A stretch of 64,000 bases of DNA. It comes from Diplolepis rosae (Eukaryota; Arthropoda; Insecta; Hymenoptera; Diplolepididae). Both the position numbers and the translations under genes were made by a program. The stretch spans positions 2,170,001 to 2,234,000 of the forward strand of contig JAPYXD010000696.1 in the NCBI GenBank assembly GCA_030998225.1, written 5' to 3'. This document shows positions 9,230 through 19,929 of the stretch, piece after piece (position 1 is the first letter of the stretch; each line of letters begins with the position of its first letter). Below the pieces are notes generated by a model that was not told the origin of the DNA, did no database searches, and worked only from the letters and a program-made list of their open reading frames with translations.

Positions 9230-10180
9230 CAGGTAAAATGCCATTTAGAACCCGGGTAGATTCCCATTATAAGCTCTGGCACTTTATCCAGATCTACCTG
9301 GGTTCTACCGGGAAATTATAACATAATTGTGGAATGCTATCCGGGTGTAAGAGAGTTCTACATGGGTAATTGGTACTCAAATTATATTATTTTAATTGCA
9401 AAACAGGAACTAACAGGGTATAACTGGCTACCGTCCGGGATTATTACAATAGATGAAAATTATTCTTTCAAAGTGCACTTTGGGTGTTTGAACGGGTCTA
9501 CCGTGGTTCTACCAGGGATCTCTTGAATCGAAGGTATGGGCATCTAACAGGATCTAAACGGGTTATAGCGGGGACATAGATTGACAAATTTGGCCAAGTG
9601 CGCTCGGGGTGTCTAAACGGGTCTACCATGGTTCTATCAGGGATCTCTTGAATCGAAGGTGTAGGCGTATAGCGGGGTCTCTGCGGGTAATAGCGGGGAA
9701 ATAGATTGACAAATTGGGCTGTGCACTCTAGGCGTCTAAACAGGTCTACCGTTCGAAATCGAAAGTATAGGCGTTTAACAGGGTCTGAACGGGTCATAGC
9801 GGGGGCATAGATTAACAAATTCGGTCAAGTGCGCTATGCGTGTGACCATATATGCGGAACAATTTCAGGTCCCACATAAAACCCAGATAAAACCCTTTAA
9901 AGTCTTTCGTAGAACCTGCTTGACACCCATATAGAACCTGATTGGCGCACAATTTTTTGAACCATTTAGATCACTTTTTAGGGTCGGGTACAACCTAATT
10001 ACAACCTGTGTAGAATCCGATAGTTGCAAAATTTTTGCATCTATTTAGAACCATTCTTAGGACAGGATAAAACCCGGGGCAGGACCCATTTGCAAAAACC
10101 GTGTACAACTCCGTTTACACTCAGGTAGAAACCCATGTTCTAACAAGGTTGTATCGAGGTCTAACAGTTTTTTTAAGCAG
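9230..10180. repeat. Degenerate repeat region rich in GGGTTCTA / TAGAACCC words
   Basis: The left part has plus-oriented words such as GGGTTCTACC and GGGTCTACC. The right part (9,860-10,170) has the opposite orientation (AGAACCTG, TAGAACC, GTAGAAACCC). This suggests an imperfect inverted arrangement around a tandem core at 9,470-9,842. No credible coding frame exists. Confidence 0.5.
9470..9842. repeat. Tandem repeat, period about 124 bp, nearly 3 copies
   Basis: AACGGGTCTACC recurs at 9,491 and 9,616, with a variant at 9,739. Each is followed by a TCGAAGGT/TCGAAAGT word, AACGGGTYATAGCGGGG-type sequence and an ACATAGATTRACAAATT word. The periods are 125 and 123 bp. Confidence 0.8.
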
Positions 10181-10671
10181 GGCAGCCTGATCCATTACAC
10201 AAACCCACAATAAAAAAAGTGTCTTGAGCTAGAAACGAGATCCATCATATTCTATGGATTTTGACCCGCTGATGACGAATCTGAAGCCCGTTTATCGTGT
10301 TGTTCTTAGTTTTCAATAACTTCACAATTTTCGAAATTTTGAAAAAAAAAATCTTTTTTTTAACCACATAATTTTTTTGAATTGAAAATAGGTAAGAAAA
10401 ATAGTTTGACGTGTTTTGTGCTGAATTTTGTAGGACAATAATTTATTAAGTACAATAACTGCAAGCAAATTACTGAAAATACCGATATTCATGTATTTTC
10501 GAACTTCGACTTTACAGTTAGTACCTTAAATTACACAACATCATGAAAATTGTTCTTTATCACTGACAACTACAAAATAATCTTATTCTTTACATCAGTT
10601 GATCACCCTCAGGCGGTGAACTCACCTGCAATCGGGCCAGGAACCCTAATGTGCGGGCTTTTTAAATAAAC
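10181..10671. other. No gene seen
   Basis: AT-rich sequence with no supported reading frame. It leads into the decayed gene starting near 10,672. Confidence 0.4.
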
Positions 10672-11860
10672 ATGGACCACAAAAAACAACAAAACAGTAA
10701 ATGTCACAAAACTCGTATTTCTCGAATGAGCAACTGTGGCGTCACAAAACATGATTGTGACAAGAACTCGGATCTATATTGCTACGTATGTGGCAAATAT
10801 GAAGTACAAAAGAATCGGCGGATGATGAATGATAAAATCAAGGATGTGTACGAACGTTGCTTCAACCTCAAAATTAGAAACCAAGATAACACTTGGGTGC
10901 CATACTCAATATGTAGTGCTTTTTAAAACATGTTTTTGCGATGGGGAAAAAGCAAGGACTGGAAACATCTTAAATATGACAAACCTAAAATATAGCAACA
11001 ATCGAGAAGCAGTGCTGACTGTTATTTTTGCAACACACTAAATGGTCTTGTCAGAGATCTTGGACTCTCAAAAAATAATTCAGAATATCTAGTAGCAATA
11101 TTGAAAAAAAACATGCTATCCAAATGAGTAACTGCTTCCTTTTATTGTGACAAAAATAAAAGTTTTCGTAAGTATTTTCTGTCGCTGAAAAATCTTTATT
11201 AGTTTACTGCCATGACATTCATAGGTTTAAAGCATGAGTTGAAGCAAAATTGTTATAAAAATGAAGAATGGAGACTTTGTATTACAACTCGAATGTTTAA
11301 GCTTCAGTTACAGTTGGGCACTATGTCACGATGAAAGAAGAATACGATATCAGAATCTTGCTAAAAAAAATAAAATATGCTGAACATCAGTGGGAAATTT
11401 GTGGAGATTTAAAGATTGCGACAATCATACTTGAGCAACAAGGAGCGTTTACAAAGAATGGAGAATTGTTGTGTTTTTGGAACAGTCGAGACCGCAAGAA
11501 ACATTACAAACAAACAAAATGGCCCACAAGAAACGAGATGACACCTGGTTCGAATAATGTTATCAAAGAGTCTTTAGTAGATAGATAAAAAATCTTGCTC
11601 CCACCTCTTCATATAAAACTCGATTTGATGACGCAATTTGTGAAAGCTTTAGACAAAGGAGGAGATTGAATTAACTATGTTGCGCAGATACCAAGGAAGG
11701 TGGGATGTCAATATGATGTCCGACTATTGTTAGACAATTAAAAGAGACATGCCATCAAATAAACAAAAAGGAACAAGAGCGCCGATGAAAAGAAGTTTTG
11801 AAATATGCGATTTATTCATATCATTGAAAGGAATGTGTATTAAAATTGAAGAATCAGGCA
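10672..11860 (+). pseudogene. Transposon-associated conserved protein, decayed (YCYVCGKY family)
   Basis: Translation gives, in order, a zinc-finger-like N-terminus (YCYVCGKYEVQKNRR, then NTWVPYSICSA and, after a frameshift, SADCYFCNT), a central block (MKEEYDIRILLKKIKYAEHQ, WEICGDLK, FWNSRDRKKHY, KWPTRNEMTPGSNNVIKESL) and a C-terminal block (RRYQGRWDVNMMSDYC). I recognise these as segments of a large, multi-copy protein found in many insects and cnidarians, of unknown function and probably a mobile-element product. The copy has an early stop, several frameshifts and a deletion near 11,660-11,690 that removes the long segment between 'FVKALDKGGD' and 'RRYQGRW'. It is not functional. Confidence 0.75.
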
Positions 11861-12929
11861 ACGTGATTTGTATTTGATAAAATAACTACAAAATAAAATT
11901 CTGTACGCCTGAAAACTCGAGAAAAATAATTATACGCACACAGTTATATATATTTAACAATTTTAATATTTTCAACCAACTCACCAAAATTTATCCTAAT
12001 ATACCATAAATCTCTACAACTGAAACAAAACATAATAATTTTAATTTTGGAAATTTAAATAAACTTTACACAATAAAACTCTGTACGATAAAAGAGAAAA
12101 CCCTACTGAACATAAGTTTATTAATAATTTTTTAAGCACAATGAAATTGTACACTAAATTATAGAAATTAAATTTTGTACATTTAAATGAACTCTATTAG
12201 AATCTACGAGAAAATATTATGCACACGATTAAATACTTTTTTATTGGTTTAATTTCAGGGCCATGACACACTTACCCGATTACTACCTTACTTTTTTAAA
12301 CCAACTTCCAGCCACAAGAAATAAGATATCGATTTGAAGTTTTGAGAACTTAATTGAAAGGCACTAAGAAATGTTTATGATTAAAAAATAATTTTTTTCC
12401 AAAATTTTTTACCTAAATTGTTATTGGAATTGTAAAACTTTTGAAGTAAAAAATGTCCCTTCGTGACTCTTATTCAAGAGCCTAAAATTTCAAGTCGATA
12501 TCTTATCTCGATATCTTAAGATAGTCGAAAAAAATGTTATATCTATACACTGCTGTTCAGCATTATTTACAAATTCCCGCAACATCCAGAAGTTCTGACA
12601 GATTGTTCACGAGTAAACGAACTATCTTTGAAGAGAAAAGAGATCTGCTGCCACCCTCTTATGTAAAAGAGTATATTTATTTGTATAAAATCATAAGTTC
12701 TTAAAGCAATCATAATGAAGTTAAAAGTTTCTTTATAACATTACTCGTATTTATTTTATACCTATACACTTCTATTATTAATAGACCAGCATACAAATTC
12801 CAAAACTATGTTGCACACACTTTCTCAAATAATCAGTCTCAAAGAAATTAGAATTTAAAAACAGTATCATTAGAGAAAAATCCGACTTTAGCTGAAAGAA
12901 AACAATCTAAATTGTGCATAAGACTAAAA
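11861..12929. other. AT-rich stretch with weak internal repeats
   Basis: No gene is supported. A phrase like ACAAAATAAAATTCTGTACG recurs in degenerate form near 11,889, 12,070 and 12,140-12,180, suggesting an old tandem repeat. The rest shows nothing recognisable. Confidence 0.4.
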
Positions 12930-13305
12930 ATAAAAATCTGCCCGCTTGGCGGGCACATTCTCATCGCGCGCTTCGCTCGCAAGTTTGAGCGCACCTAGGG
13001 CGCGCGATTTGATCGTCACGCTCCGTAATACTTGATCGTCGTGCTGCGAGCTTCGCGCTCCGTACTTTCTGGACCTCGCGCTTCGCGCTCCGTCTTGTGC
13101 TCTTCGCATACATTTAAGTTTATTTCTTATAATTTGATACTGAAGCTCAAACCAATTTTATAATAATATTAGAGATGATGTGAATTACACATTTTCTCAA
13201 AGTCACTCAATTTCTTTTTGAATTTAAGTGAAACAGGAAATTCAATTTACTTAAGGCTCTATCAGCCTTAAGGAACACATTCTCATCATGACGCTCGCGC
13301 TTCGC
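12930..13305. repeat. GC-rich word cluster (CGCTTCGCGCTC)
   Basis: Within AT-rich DNA, variants of GCGCTTCGCGCTCCG occur several times between 12,960 and 13,092 and once more near 13,290-13,302. The short words are self-complementary in part (GCGC, TTCGCGAA-like) and could form small hairpins. The coding frame across it is an artefact of the repeat. Similar CGCCTCGGCT-type words occur at 38,375-38,450. Confidence 0.6.
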
Positions 13306-13429
13306 GCTCGATTTTCTGTATACATTTCAGTAACTTTTTAATAAATTACATGATTAAAATAATTTATTTTCTTCCAAATCTCTCAAAAAGAAAAAACAAT
13401 CGTAGACTTTATTTAAGGAAACGATTTTC

Positions 13430-13925
13430 AGGAACAACGCTTATTTCGTATCTCACATATTTTGTTGAAAAAAATCGAATTTTTTAAATATTAAAAATCA
13501 AAACATAAAATATACATCCTGTCCTGAAATGTCCTAACGAGAATTTGTCGACCTGATTTAGGCAAACAATTTTCCATCTAAACGTTTTTTTTGTATCTCA
13601 CATATTTTGTCTAAAAAATGGAATTTTTTAATTTTAATCGTATTTTTTGGAATTGAAACGAAAAATATATGTTTCATCAGAAACTGTGTCAGACAAAATT
13701 TGTAGATCTTTTTGAAACAAACAACTTTCTACTCTTACGTTTTTTTTGTATTTCACATATTATTGTTAAAAAATTGAATTTTGGATTTTCAATAATTTTT
13801 TTTTTTAATTAAAAAGAAAAATATGCATCTTATGAAAAAATGTTACAATTCAAATTTGTAGGTCTTTATGTAGAAAATAATATTGTATCATAACGTTTTT
13901 TCGTATCTCGTATAATTCAACTGGA
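13430..13925. repeat. Diverged tandem repeat, period about 150 bp, 4 copies
   Basis: The anchor phrase ACGTTTTTTTTGTATCTCAC recurs in variant form near 13,437, 13,583, 13,737 and 13,893. Each copy is followed by an AT-rich stretch and a phrase such as AATTTGTAGATCTTT. Copies are strongly diverged, so the array is old. Confidence 0.65.
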
Positions 13926-14234
13926 AAAGAGAATTTTGAAAGTGACTTTTTTCGAATTTGAATATGCTGTAGCATTTCTAATTTTGCTTTAATCAAAAAA
14001 TGTTATGGGGATAATTTGTAGAAATTTATGAGCACTATCAAAAACCAGTATTGAAATTCTTGATTTTTTCAAAAAGTTATTTTCAAAAACACAAAAGTAG
14101 TGCTCAATCCCTCAACTTTTATTGGAAGTGGCTGGTTAATGAACTTGTCCTTACGTTTTCGGCTCCGATAAAGTGTACCAAAGCTCAATTCAATCTGATA
14201 ATTCTATGGAGAGTTATGCCGCACACGACCTACT

Positions 14235-14257
14235 ACAGACAGACAGACAGACAGACA
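14235..14257. repeat. (CAGA)n microsatellite at the edge of a dispersed repeat
   Basis: About five CAGA units are followed by a stretch resembling ACTCAGGGGGTCTCAAAACG. I have the impression that this pairing recurs in insect genomes as the end of a dispersed repeat, but no second copy exists in this window to confirm it. Confidence 0.6.
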
Positions 14258-14507
14258 CTTTCGTAAAAACCGTTTTTTCTGACTCAGGGGGTCTCAAAAC
14301 GTAAAGATTTGATGAAAATTTCGAAAGTCATTTTTCACATAAAACCAATACCTTCTCATCCATGATGAGAATGTAATAAATTCATTCGACTATGGCGATA
14401 TAAAATCAAAATACAACTATACAATGTATGTATATTGTGTGATGTCTGGTTAAAAGTTGCAAACAACATCCTGCGCTTATCGAATGTTCAATATCCGAAT
14501 TGAGGCA

Positions 14508-14655
14508 CTTCGGTTGTCGAATATTCGATATTCGACGGACGGTCGATCGAATCGAAAAAATCCGACATCCGAAGAAGGGCGCTTCGGATGTCGAATATTC
14601 GACATTCGACGGACGGCCGATCGAATCGAAAAAATCCGACATCCGAAAAACGTCT
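14508..14655. repeat. 74-bp tandem duplication rich in TCGAATATTCGA palindromes
   Basis: The block beginning CTTCGG at 14,508 is repeated at 14,582 with few changes. It holds short palindromes (TCGAATATTCGA and CGATCGAATCGA-like words). The overlapping reading frames on both strands are products of the repeat. Confidence 0.85.
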
Positions 14656-15668
14656 AATTATGGGAAACCTAAAAGAAATTTATTCAAAATTTTTCGATGA
14701 AAATCAGTTTGGGCAAATTTTGTTCTCTGCAGCCACGTCATTGCGTTTTAGCTGGTTCGGGCGGGATGCATATCGTTTGTGTATGTCCCATACATGAAAA
14801 TATAAAATTCATGGCAATTGGTAATTCCAGTATATTTAGCTATTCAAAAATTTTTTCCTGTTAAAATTTTTTTCCATAACATAAATGAAGAATGCTTATG
14901 TACTATTAATATAAAAAATTATATTTCTCAAGCAGTATTAATTTGATATCTTGACTATCACTGTTTAAAAATATTTAATTTTTTTGCAGGGAGTCATATT
15001 GTCAATTTGATGAAGCAAGAAAATTATCTTGTGAGTAATTGCCAGGATATTCTATTGCTTCTGTTGTGTTCAAATCCATCCGCGGAATGTTATTTCGGAC
15101 AGTGCCAAGAATGCCAAAAAACCAAAATTTTGGATGATAGAATGCGTGAGGTGTTAGACGAAATACATCAAACAAATTTGTTATAAACAGTGGGTTCCAC
15201 AGCCCAAAACGACCCTACAAAAAGCGAGCGTCCCTACTAAAATATTTATTCAAGATTTTACCAAATTTGGGAAAACATTCCTGACTCATTCATTTATGGC
15301 AAGTCAACAAGCAGCTTGTTATAAAAATCCGAAAAAAATCTGCAAAGTAACCAGTGTCTCGTAATTTATGATTTTGCAGAAAATTATGCGTTCGTAATAC
15401 AAAATGCTGTTCCCGAGTTCCATTGGAATAATAATCAAGCAACTACTTTTCCAATAGTTTTTTATTACAACGGCTATGGTTTAATCAGTCACAAAACTTT
15501 GGTTCTTATTTCAGATTGCAAAAAACATGACTCAGTAGCGGTTTATATTTTTATAAAGGCATTTAACAAATTTCTTTCAAGCTATCATCAACGTATAAGT
15601 GATTGTATTTACTTCTCTGACGATGCACCACAACAATTCAAGAATGTTAAACATTTTTCAACTATATA

Positions 15669-16588
15669 ACACGTGGATCAATAAGTCCCGGGACTAACTA
15701 GGAAAAACACATTTTTTTGGCAAAACTCGACTTTATTCATCAACATAGTCTCCTTCAAAAGCAACACAATCAGTTTCACCGATTTCGTTCTTCAAACGCA
15801 TCAATTGGCAAATGTAACGTTCGCTATTGATCGTCTTACCTTTTTCAAGGTAGTCGATGAACAAAACTCCATGCGCATCCCAAAATACTGAGGCCATAAC
15901 CTTAGCGGCCCACATTTGCGCTTTTGGCCACTTTGGACTCCGGAGTGTAGTGATGGATCCAGGTTTCGTCGATTGTCACATACCGACGCAAAAAATTCGG
16001 TTTATTTCGGCGAAACAACTCCAAACAGCGCTAGGAATTAACGACACGTTGTCGTTTTTGATACACCGTGAGAAAACGCGGCACCCGCTTTGGCAACAGC
16101 TTCCTTATAGACAAATGTTCATGCAAATAGCGTACACACTGCCGTATGATATCTTTAAGGTGTCAGCTATTTCACGCAATTTTAATTTACGGTTTTCGAA
16201 AATGATTTGGTGGACTTTTTTGATGGTTTCCGGTGTAACTACCTCATTTGGCCGGCCGGAGCGTTCAGCATCTTCAGTGTCTGTACGACCACGTTTAAAC
16301 TCAGCATACCACCGACAAATGCTTGTTTTTGATGGAGCAGAGTCCCCGTAGCACTTTTCAAGCTATTGCTGAGCTTGCACTATTTTTTTTTCATCAAAAA
16401 GCAATGGTAAATCAACACACAAAAAAGACTAGCGTCACTTAAATCACTGTAACTCGTGGACCAAACATCAGCATGTCATGAAATTTTGACAGGTATCTTT
16501 TGAAGGTTGGTACTCATGAAAAATCATACAGAACTTTTGTTGGCAACGTCATCTATGTGTCAGTCCCGGGACTTATTGATCCACGTGT
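15669..16588 (-). mobile_element. 920-bp mariner, perfect terminal inverted repeats, TA target site
   Basis: Both ends read ACACGTGGATCAATAAGTCC and continue CGGGACT, flanked by TA at 15,667-15,668 and 16,589-16,590. It sits inside the decayed gene at 14,660-17,015, and removing it brings the two coding pieces together. It is shorter than a full mariner (about 1.28 kb). The identity of the two ends suggests relatively recent movement, probably with transposase supplied elsewhere. Confidence 0.9.
15720..16420 (-). pseudogene. Mariner transposase remnant
   Basis: On the minus strand, N-terminal pieces (SGRPNEVVTPETIKKVHQII, ENRKLKLREIADTLKISYGS) form a helix-turn-helix region. The linker YVTIDETWIHHYTPESK holds the first catalytic Asp, and KVMASVFWDAHGVLFIDYLE with KGKTINSERYI is typical of the mariner core. 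After ICQLMRLKNEI the frame jumps to the C-terminus (CVAFEGDYVDE), so the block with the second and third catalytic Asp is deleted. Several stops and frameshifts are present. Confidence 0.8.
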
Positions 16589-17015
16589 TATTATCACAAA
16601 CAAGACTGGTCGCTCTGCAGAATGGCATTACCAAGCTACAGCGCATGGAAAAGGTCCTGGCGACGGGGCGGATGGGGCTTTAAAAAGGAAAGCGCGAAAA
16701 GCTAGTCTTCAAATAAATTCAGATAATCGAATAAGTACCGCCTTTGAATTGTATGAATGGGCTAAGCAAGATGGACAATTTTCAAATATCACAGTTATTT
16801 ACAAAAATGAACAAGATTACGAAACAGCCGCTGAATTTTTGAAACATCGATTTGAAAATTGCGCCACAATACCAGGTACCCAAAAGTTACATTTTGTCAA
16901 ACCGGTGCAAAATAATGAATTAAATGTCAAAACTTACTCTACGAACTCGAAATCTGAATGCGTGAGCTTCACAAAAAGTGTATCTAAACGATCTTTGAAA
17001 CGAAAGACAGAATAG

Positions 17016-18906
17016 TAATTCTCATAATGTAGCAGTAATATTGTGTTAGATTTTCCATCAAGTACGCGGTCATGTAAATCATAACCATGCGTAACTTGGA
17101 TCAAAAGTGAGCAAAGACTATGAATATAACATTGATAAATAAATTATCAGATGTGCTCGTTGTCCTTAATAAAATGTTGAAATTATTTATCATATATTTT
17201 ATTATTACATGCGTGTACTTCTGGAATAAAAACATGGATAAATTTATCTTTCCACAAACTAATTGAACTAAACAAGTTAAGTAAAACAATCGTTTAACCA
17301 GTCCAATGCCTTTGACTTCATATTCTTTGACGACTTTTCGAAAGTTACGTCTAAATGTTTATAAAGCCTGCTTCAGGCGGTGCAAGTTTTCATGCATAAT
17401 TACATGCCTGCAATGTTATGTATGTCTATATTAAAACAGTAGCCTTATTTTTACATAAATAATTTACGAAAATTTACTCAACATCGCTTAATGAAAACCT
17501 TTGACAATTGGCAACTTGTCATGTGAACATGACTTCTATGTGGAATAGTTTTCTCACAGGAGATTATTAAAAAAAATCTGATTTATGCAAGTCCAAAAGT
17601 TCAAAAATTCATAACTCGAGAATGAAACATATCATATTCGAAAGAAAAAATACGTCTTTTATTTTTGTATTTAGAACAAAAAAATATATATTCTGACCGA
17701 ATTTAATTTGTAAGTGTAAATTCTCCGTGGAACGACCCATAAGTTTAATCTATTATATTTCTAATTTAATCATGAAATACCAGACAAAGGGCATAGGTTA
17801 ATCAAATTTATTTTATTTTACTAGAACATTGCACTGTGAATAATCCACTAATAATCAACTTTGTAAAGTAATCTATTTGTCTCAATTAACTAGTTTATTT
17901 GAAATAGCTTAGATGAACCACACCCTCTCTTACTGGAAAATTAATCTTGCCCTAAAGTCCCGCGTGGTATTATAGTAATTCTGATTTTATTTTAATTAAT
18001 TAATTTAGTAACAAGGGTTACATTTTAAAATGGGGCAACAATATCAAATTAGTTCTGATTTTAAAGTATGTATTATAGTGTAAAGTATACTGCACAAATA
18101 GGTTTAGATAGATTTATTCACTAGATCAAAAGTAATTCAAGTCTGAATGTTCGATTTTTAATGAAGTCAACTTGTCTCGATCCACATTTTAAAATGTTAT
18201 TTGTCTGTCACGTCCCACGCCGTATTAGAATGTACCATAGGCACAGGCTAGTTTTTGAGAAAAATATGGGGGAAATCACTAAAGAGAGAGAAAACCACCT
18301 ATTAAAAAGACAGGTATAATTACGTCACACACAGCGGGATACTGCGCAATGCGTGACGTCACCAAAAAATATAATATAAAAAGTACACGCACCAATTATG
18401 AAGTGCTTATTTATTCTTGTCATAAAAAGTCTTTTTTTCATCCAAAAAAGAAGAATAATGCAAATATTTCTATATTTTTCTTTCAGTGATAAAATAAAAT
18501 GTTGATTCGAATGAAAACTAGCATTTGTCTTACTAAAAAGTTTATTAGTTTGTTTTTTGAAAGGTTGGTGAACAAAAATAAAATTGATTAAATTAAATGC
18601 AAAGAAAGTACTCATAAGAATTTTAAAGAAATATAATTTCTTTAAAAGTTGAAAAATTTTGATGCATTTGATAAATACTTGCTAGATTCAGGAGTTTAAT
18701 TTACTCTGAAAAAAAAACATGAAATATATTAAAATTTTTTGATTGCTATTTGAAGGTACAGTGAGCATCTCGAATCTCTAGAATAGAAAAAATATGATTA
18801 GAATAAAATTTAAAAGGATCTTTTGTTTAAAACATTTCCTGGTTTAGTTATTCTAAACGCTTTGGTTTTATGCAAAGTTTATATTATTTTAAGTTTAAAT
18901 TCAAAT
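17016..18906. other. AT-rich stretch, no gene seen
   Basis: No coding frame looks real. A GC-richer segment with TGACGTCACC and ACGTCACACAC words at 18,320-18,365 might belong to an LTR of the neighbouring gypsy element, but no second copy exists in the window to test this. Confidence 0.4.
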
Positions 18907-19310
18907 TCAGTTAATCAATTTTGTATATTTATGTGCGATCTTTTTATTCGGTTTGACGTGAACTACTGTCGGTTTTCCTTTTATGTTGATTTTTAAATTT
19001 CCTTTTCCTAGTACATCTAAAACTTCGTGAGGTCCTGTGTATTGATTATCCAGCTTTTTAATTTTTCCTCCTTTTAATAAAAATACATTATCACCAATTT
19101 TTATTTCCAAGGGATTTATTTTTCTATCGTGGTACATTTTTGATTTTTCTTTTGCTGTTATGAGATTTTCTCTTGCTTGAGTTCGCATTTCATGCAGTTG
19201 TGTGACAAAGTTGATCAAATAATCATCATAGGTTTGCAGTTTTTCATTTTGTGATAGAGGTACACTTGTGTTATATTAGAACATTGCTAATTTTAGCCAA
19301 TCGTCCCATT
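18907..19310 (-). pseudogene. Gypsy integrase C-terminal domain (second element)
   Basis: The frame reads MINFVTQLHEMRTQARENLI, then KSKMYHDRKINPLEIKIGDN, VFLLKGGKIKKLDNQYTGPH and a final strand (VVHVKPNKKI). 'GDxVxL' followed by 'F/YxGPxxV' is the usual integrase C-terminal barrel. It continues from the core in the same direction after an in-frame stop near 19,278. Confidence 0.8.
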
Positions 19311-19910
19311 CTGAGTTTTTTGCTACAAATTGCTTGAGATATGCGCCTAGAACATGATGTGACTGTTCAAGTGATCCATTGGATTGAGGGTGAAAAGCTG
19401 TGGTATGAAATTGTTTGATTCTAAAGCGTTTTGCTAATCTTTCTAATAAATTGCTTTAAAAATCTCTGCCTTGATCCGTTAGTACTCCTTTTGGCGATCC
19501 AAATATGCAAATAAATTTTTTCACGAAAGCATCTGCTATTGTGCCAGCTTGATGATTAGGAAGAGGTATTGCTAGAGAGTATTTTGTAAAATTGTCTTGT
19601 ATAGTAAGAATATACAGATTTCCAGACTTTGTTTCTGGTAGTGGACCAACAATATCCATTGATATTTTTTCGAAGGCAGTAGTGGGTGTATCAGTAATAA
19701 CCATAGGATTTTTGGTTTTAAACCGAACTAATTTTTTTATTTGGCATTGTAAACAGCCTTGAATATACTTTTGAATATCGACTTTTATATTTTCCCAAAA
19801 AAATTTTTGGCGAATTCGATTCTAGGTCTTTGTGACGCCTTTATGGCCTCCTAATGCTGAGGCGTGTGCTTCTTCAATTAATTGTGATCTTCGTTCTTTT
19901 GTTGGATATT
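19311..19910 (-). pseudogene. Gypsy integrase zinc finger and catalytic core (second element)
   Basis: The zinc finger is readable as EEAHASALGGHKGVTKT (His pair) and CLQCQIKK (Cys pair), with a stop between. The core follows: ISMDIVGPLPETKSG (first Asp), GVLTDQGRDF (second Asp), a stop, then HTTAFHPQSNGSLEQSHHVL (catalytic Glu). All three acidic residues are therefore still recognisable, but stops and one frame change inactivate the gene. Confidence 0.85.
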
Positions 19911-19929
19911 ATGTTATGCAATTACAATC

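Larger units (their letters stand above)
14660..17015 (+). pseudogene. Transposon-associated conserved protein, decayed (HGKGxxDGxxG family), split by a mariner
   Basis: Readable blocks are: MGNLKEIYSKFFDEN and, after a frameshift, HCVLAGSGGMHIVCVC; then, after an apparent intron with acceptor TTTTTTTGCAG at 14,981-14,991, SHIVNLMKQENYL and CYFGQCQECQKT; VIYDFAENYAFVIQNAVPEF; FHWNNNQATTFPIVFYY; SDCIYFSDDAPQQFKNVKHF; a 920-bp mariner; then SAEWHYQATAHGKGPGDGAD, ALKRKARKASLQI and a basic C-terminus ending at 17,015. I recognise a multi-copy insect family with DFAENY, FSDGA and HGKGxxDGxGG motifs. The conserved Asp residues hint at a DDE-type nuclease, but that is inference. At least three disruptions precede the mariner insertion. 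Confidence 0.75.

Noticed and set aside
12924..13109. Arg/Ala-rich minus-strand frame
   Set aside because: It arises from repeated GCGCTTCGCGCTC words and changes frame where the words do.
14406..14700. Overlapping frames at the 74-bp duplication
   Set aside because: The same peptide pattern appears in several frames and on both strands because the DNA is repetitive and palindromic.
18300..18370. TGACGTCA-containing segment as an LTR of the second gypsy element
   Set aside because: No second copy and no terminal TG...CA pair could be matched, so an LTR cannot be supported.
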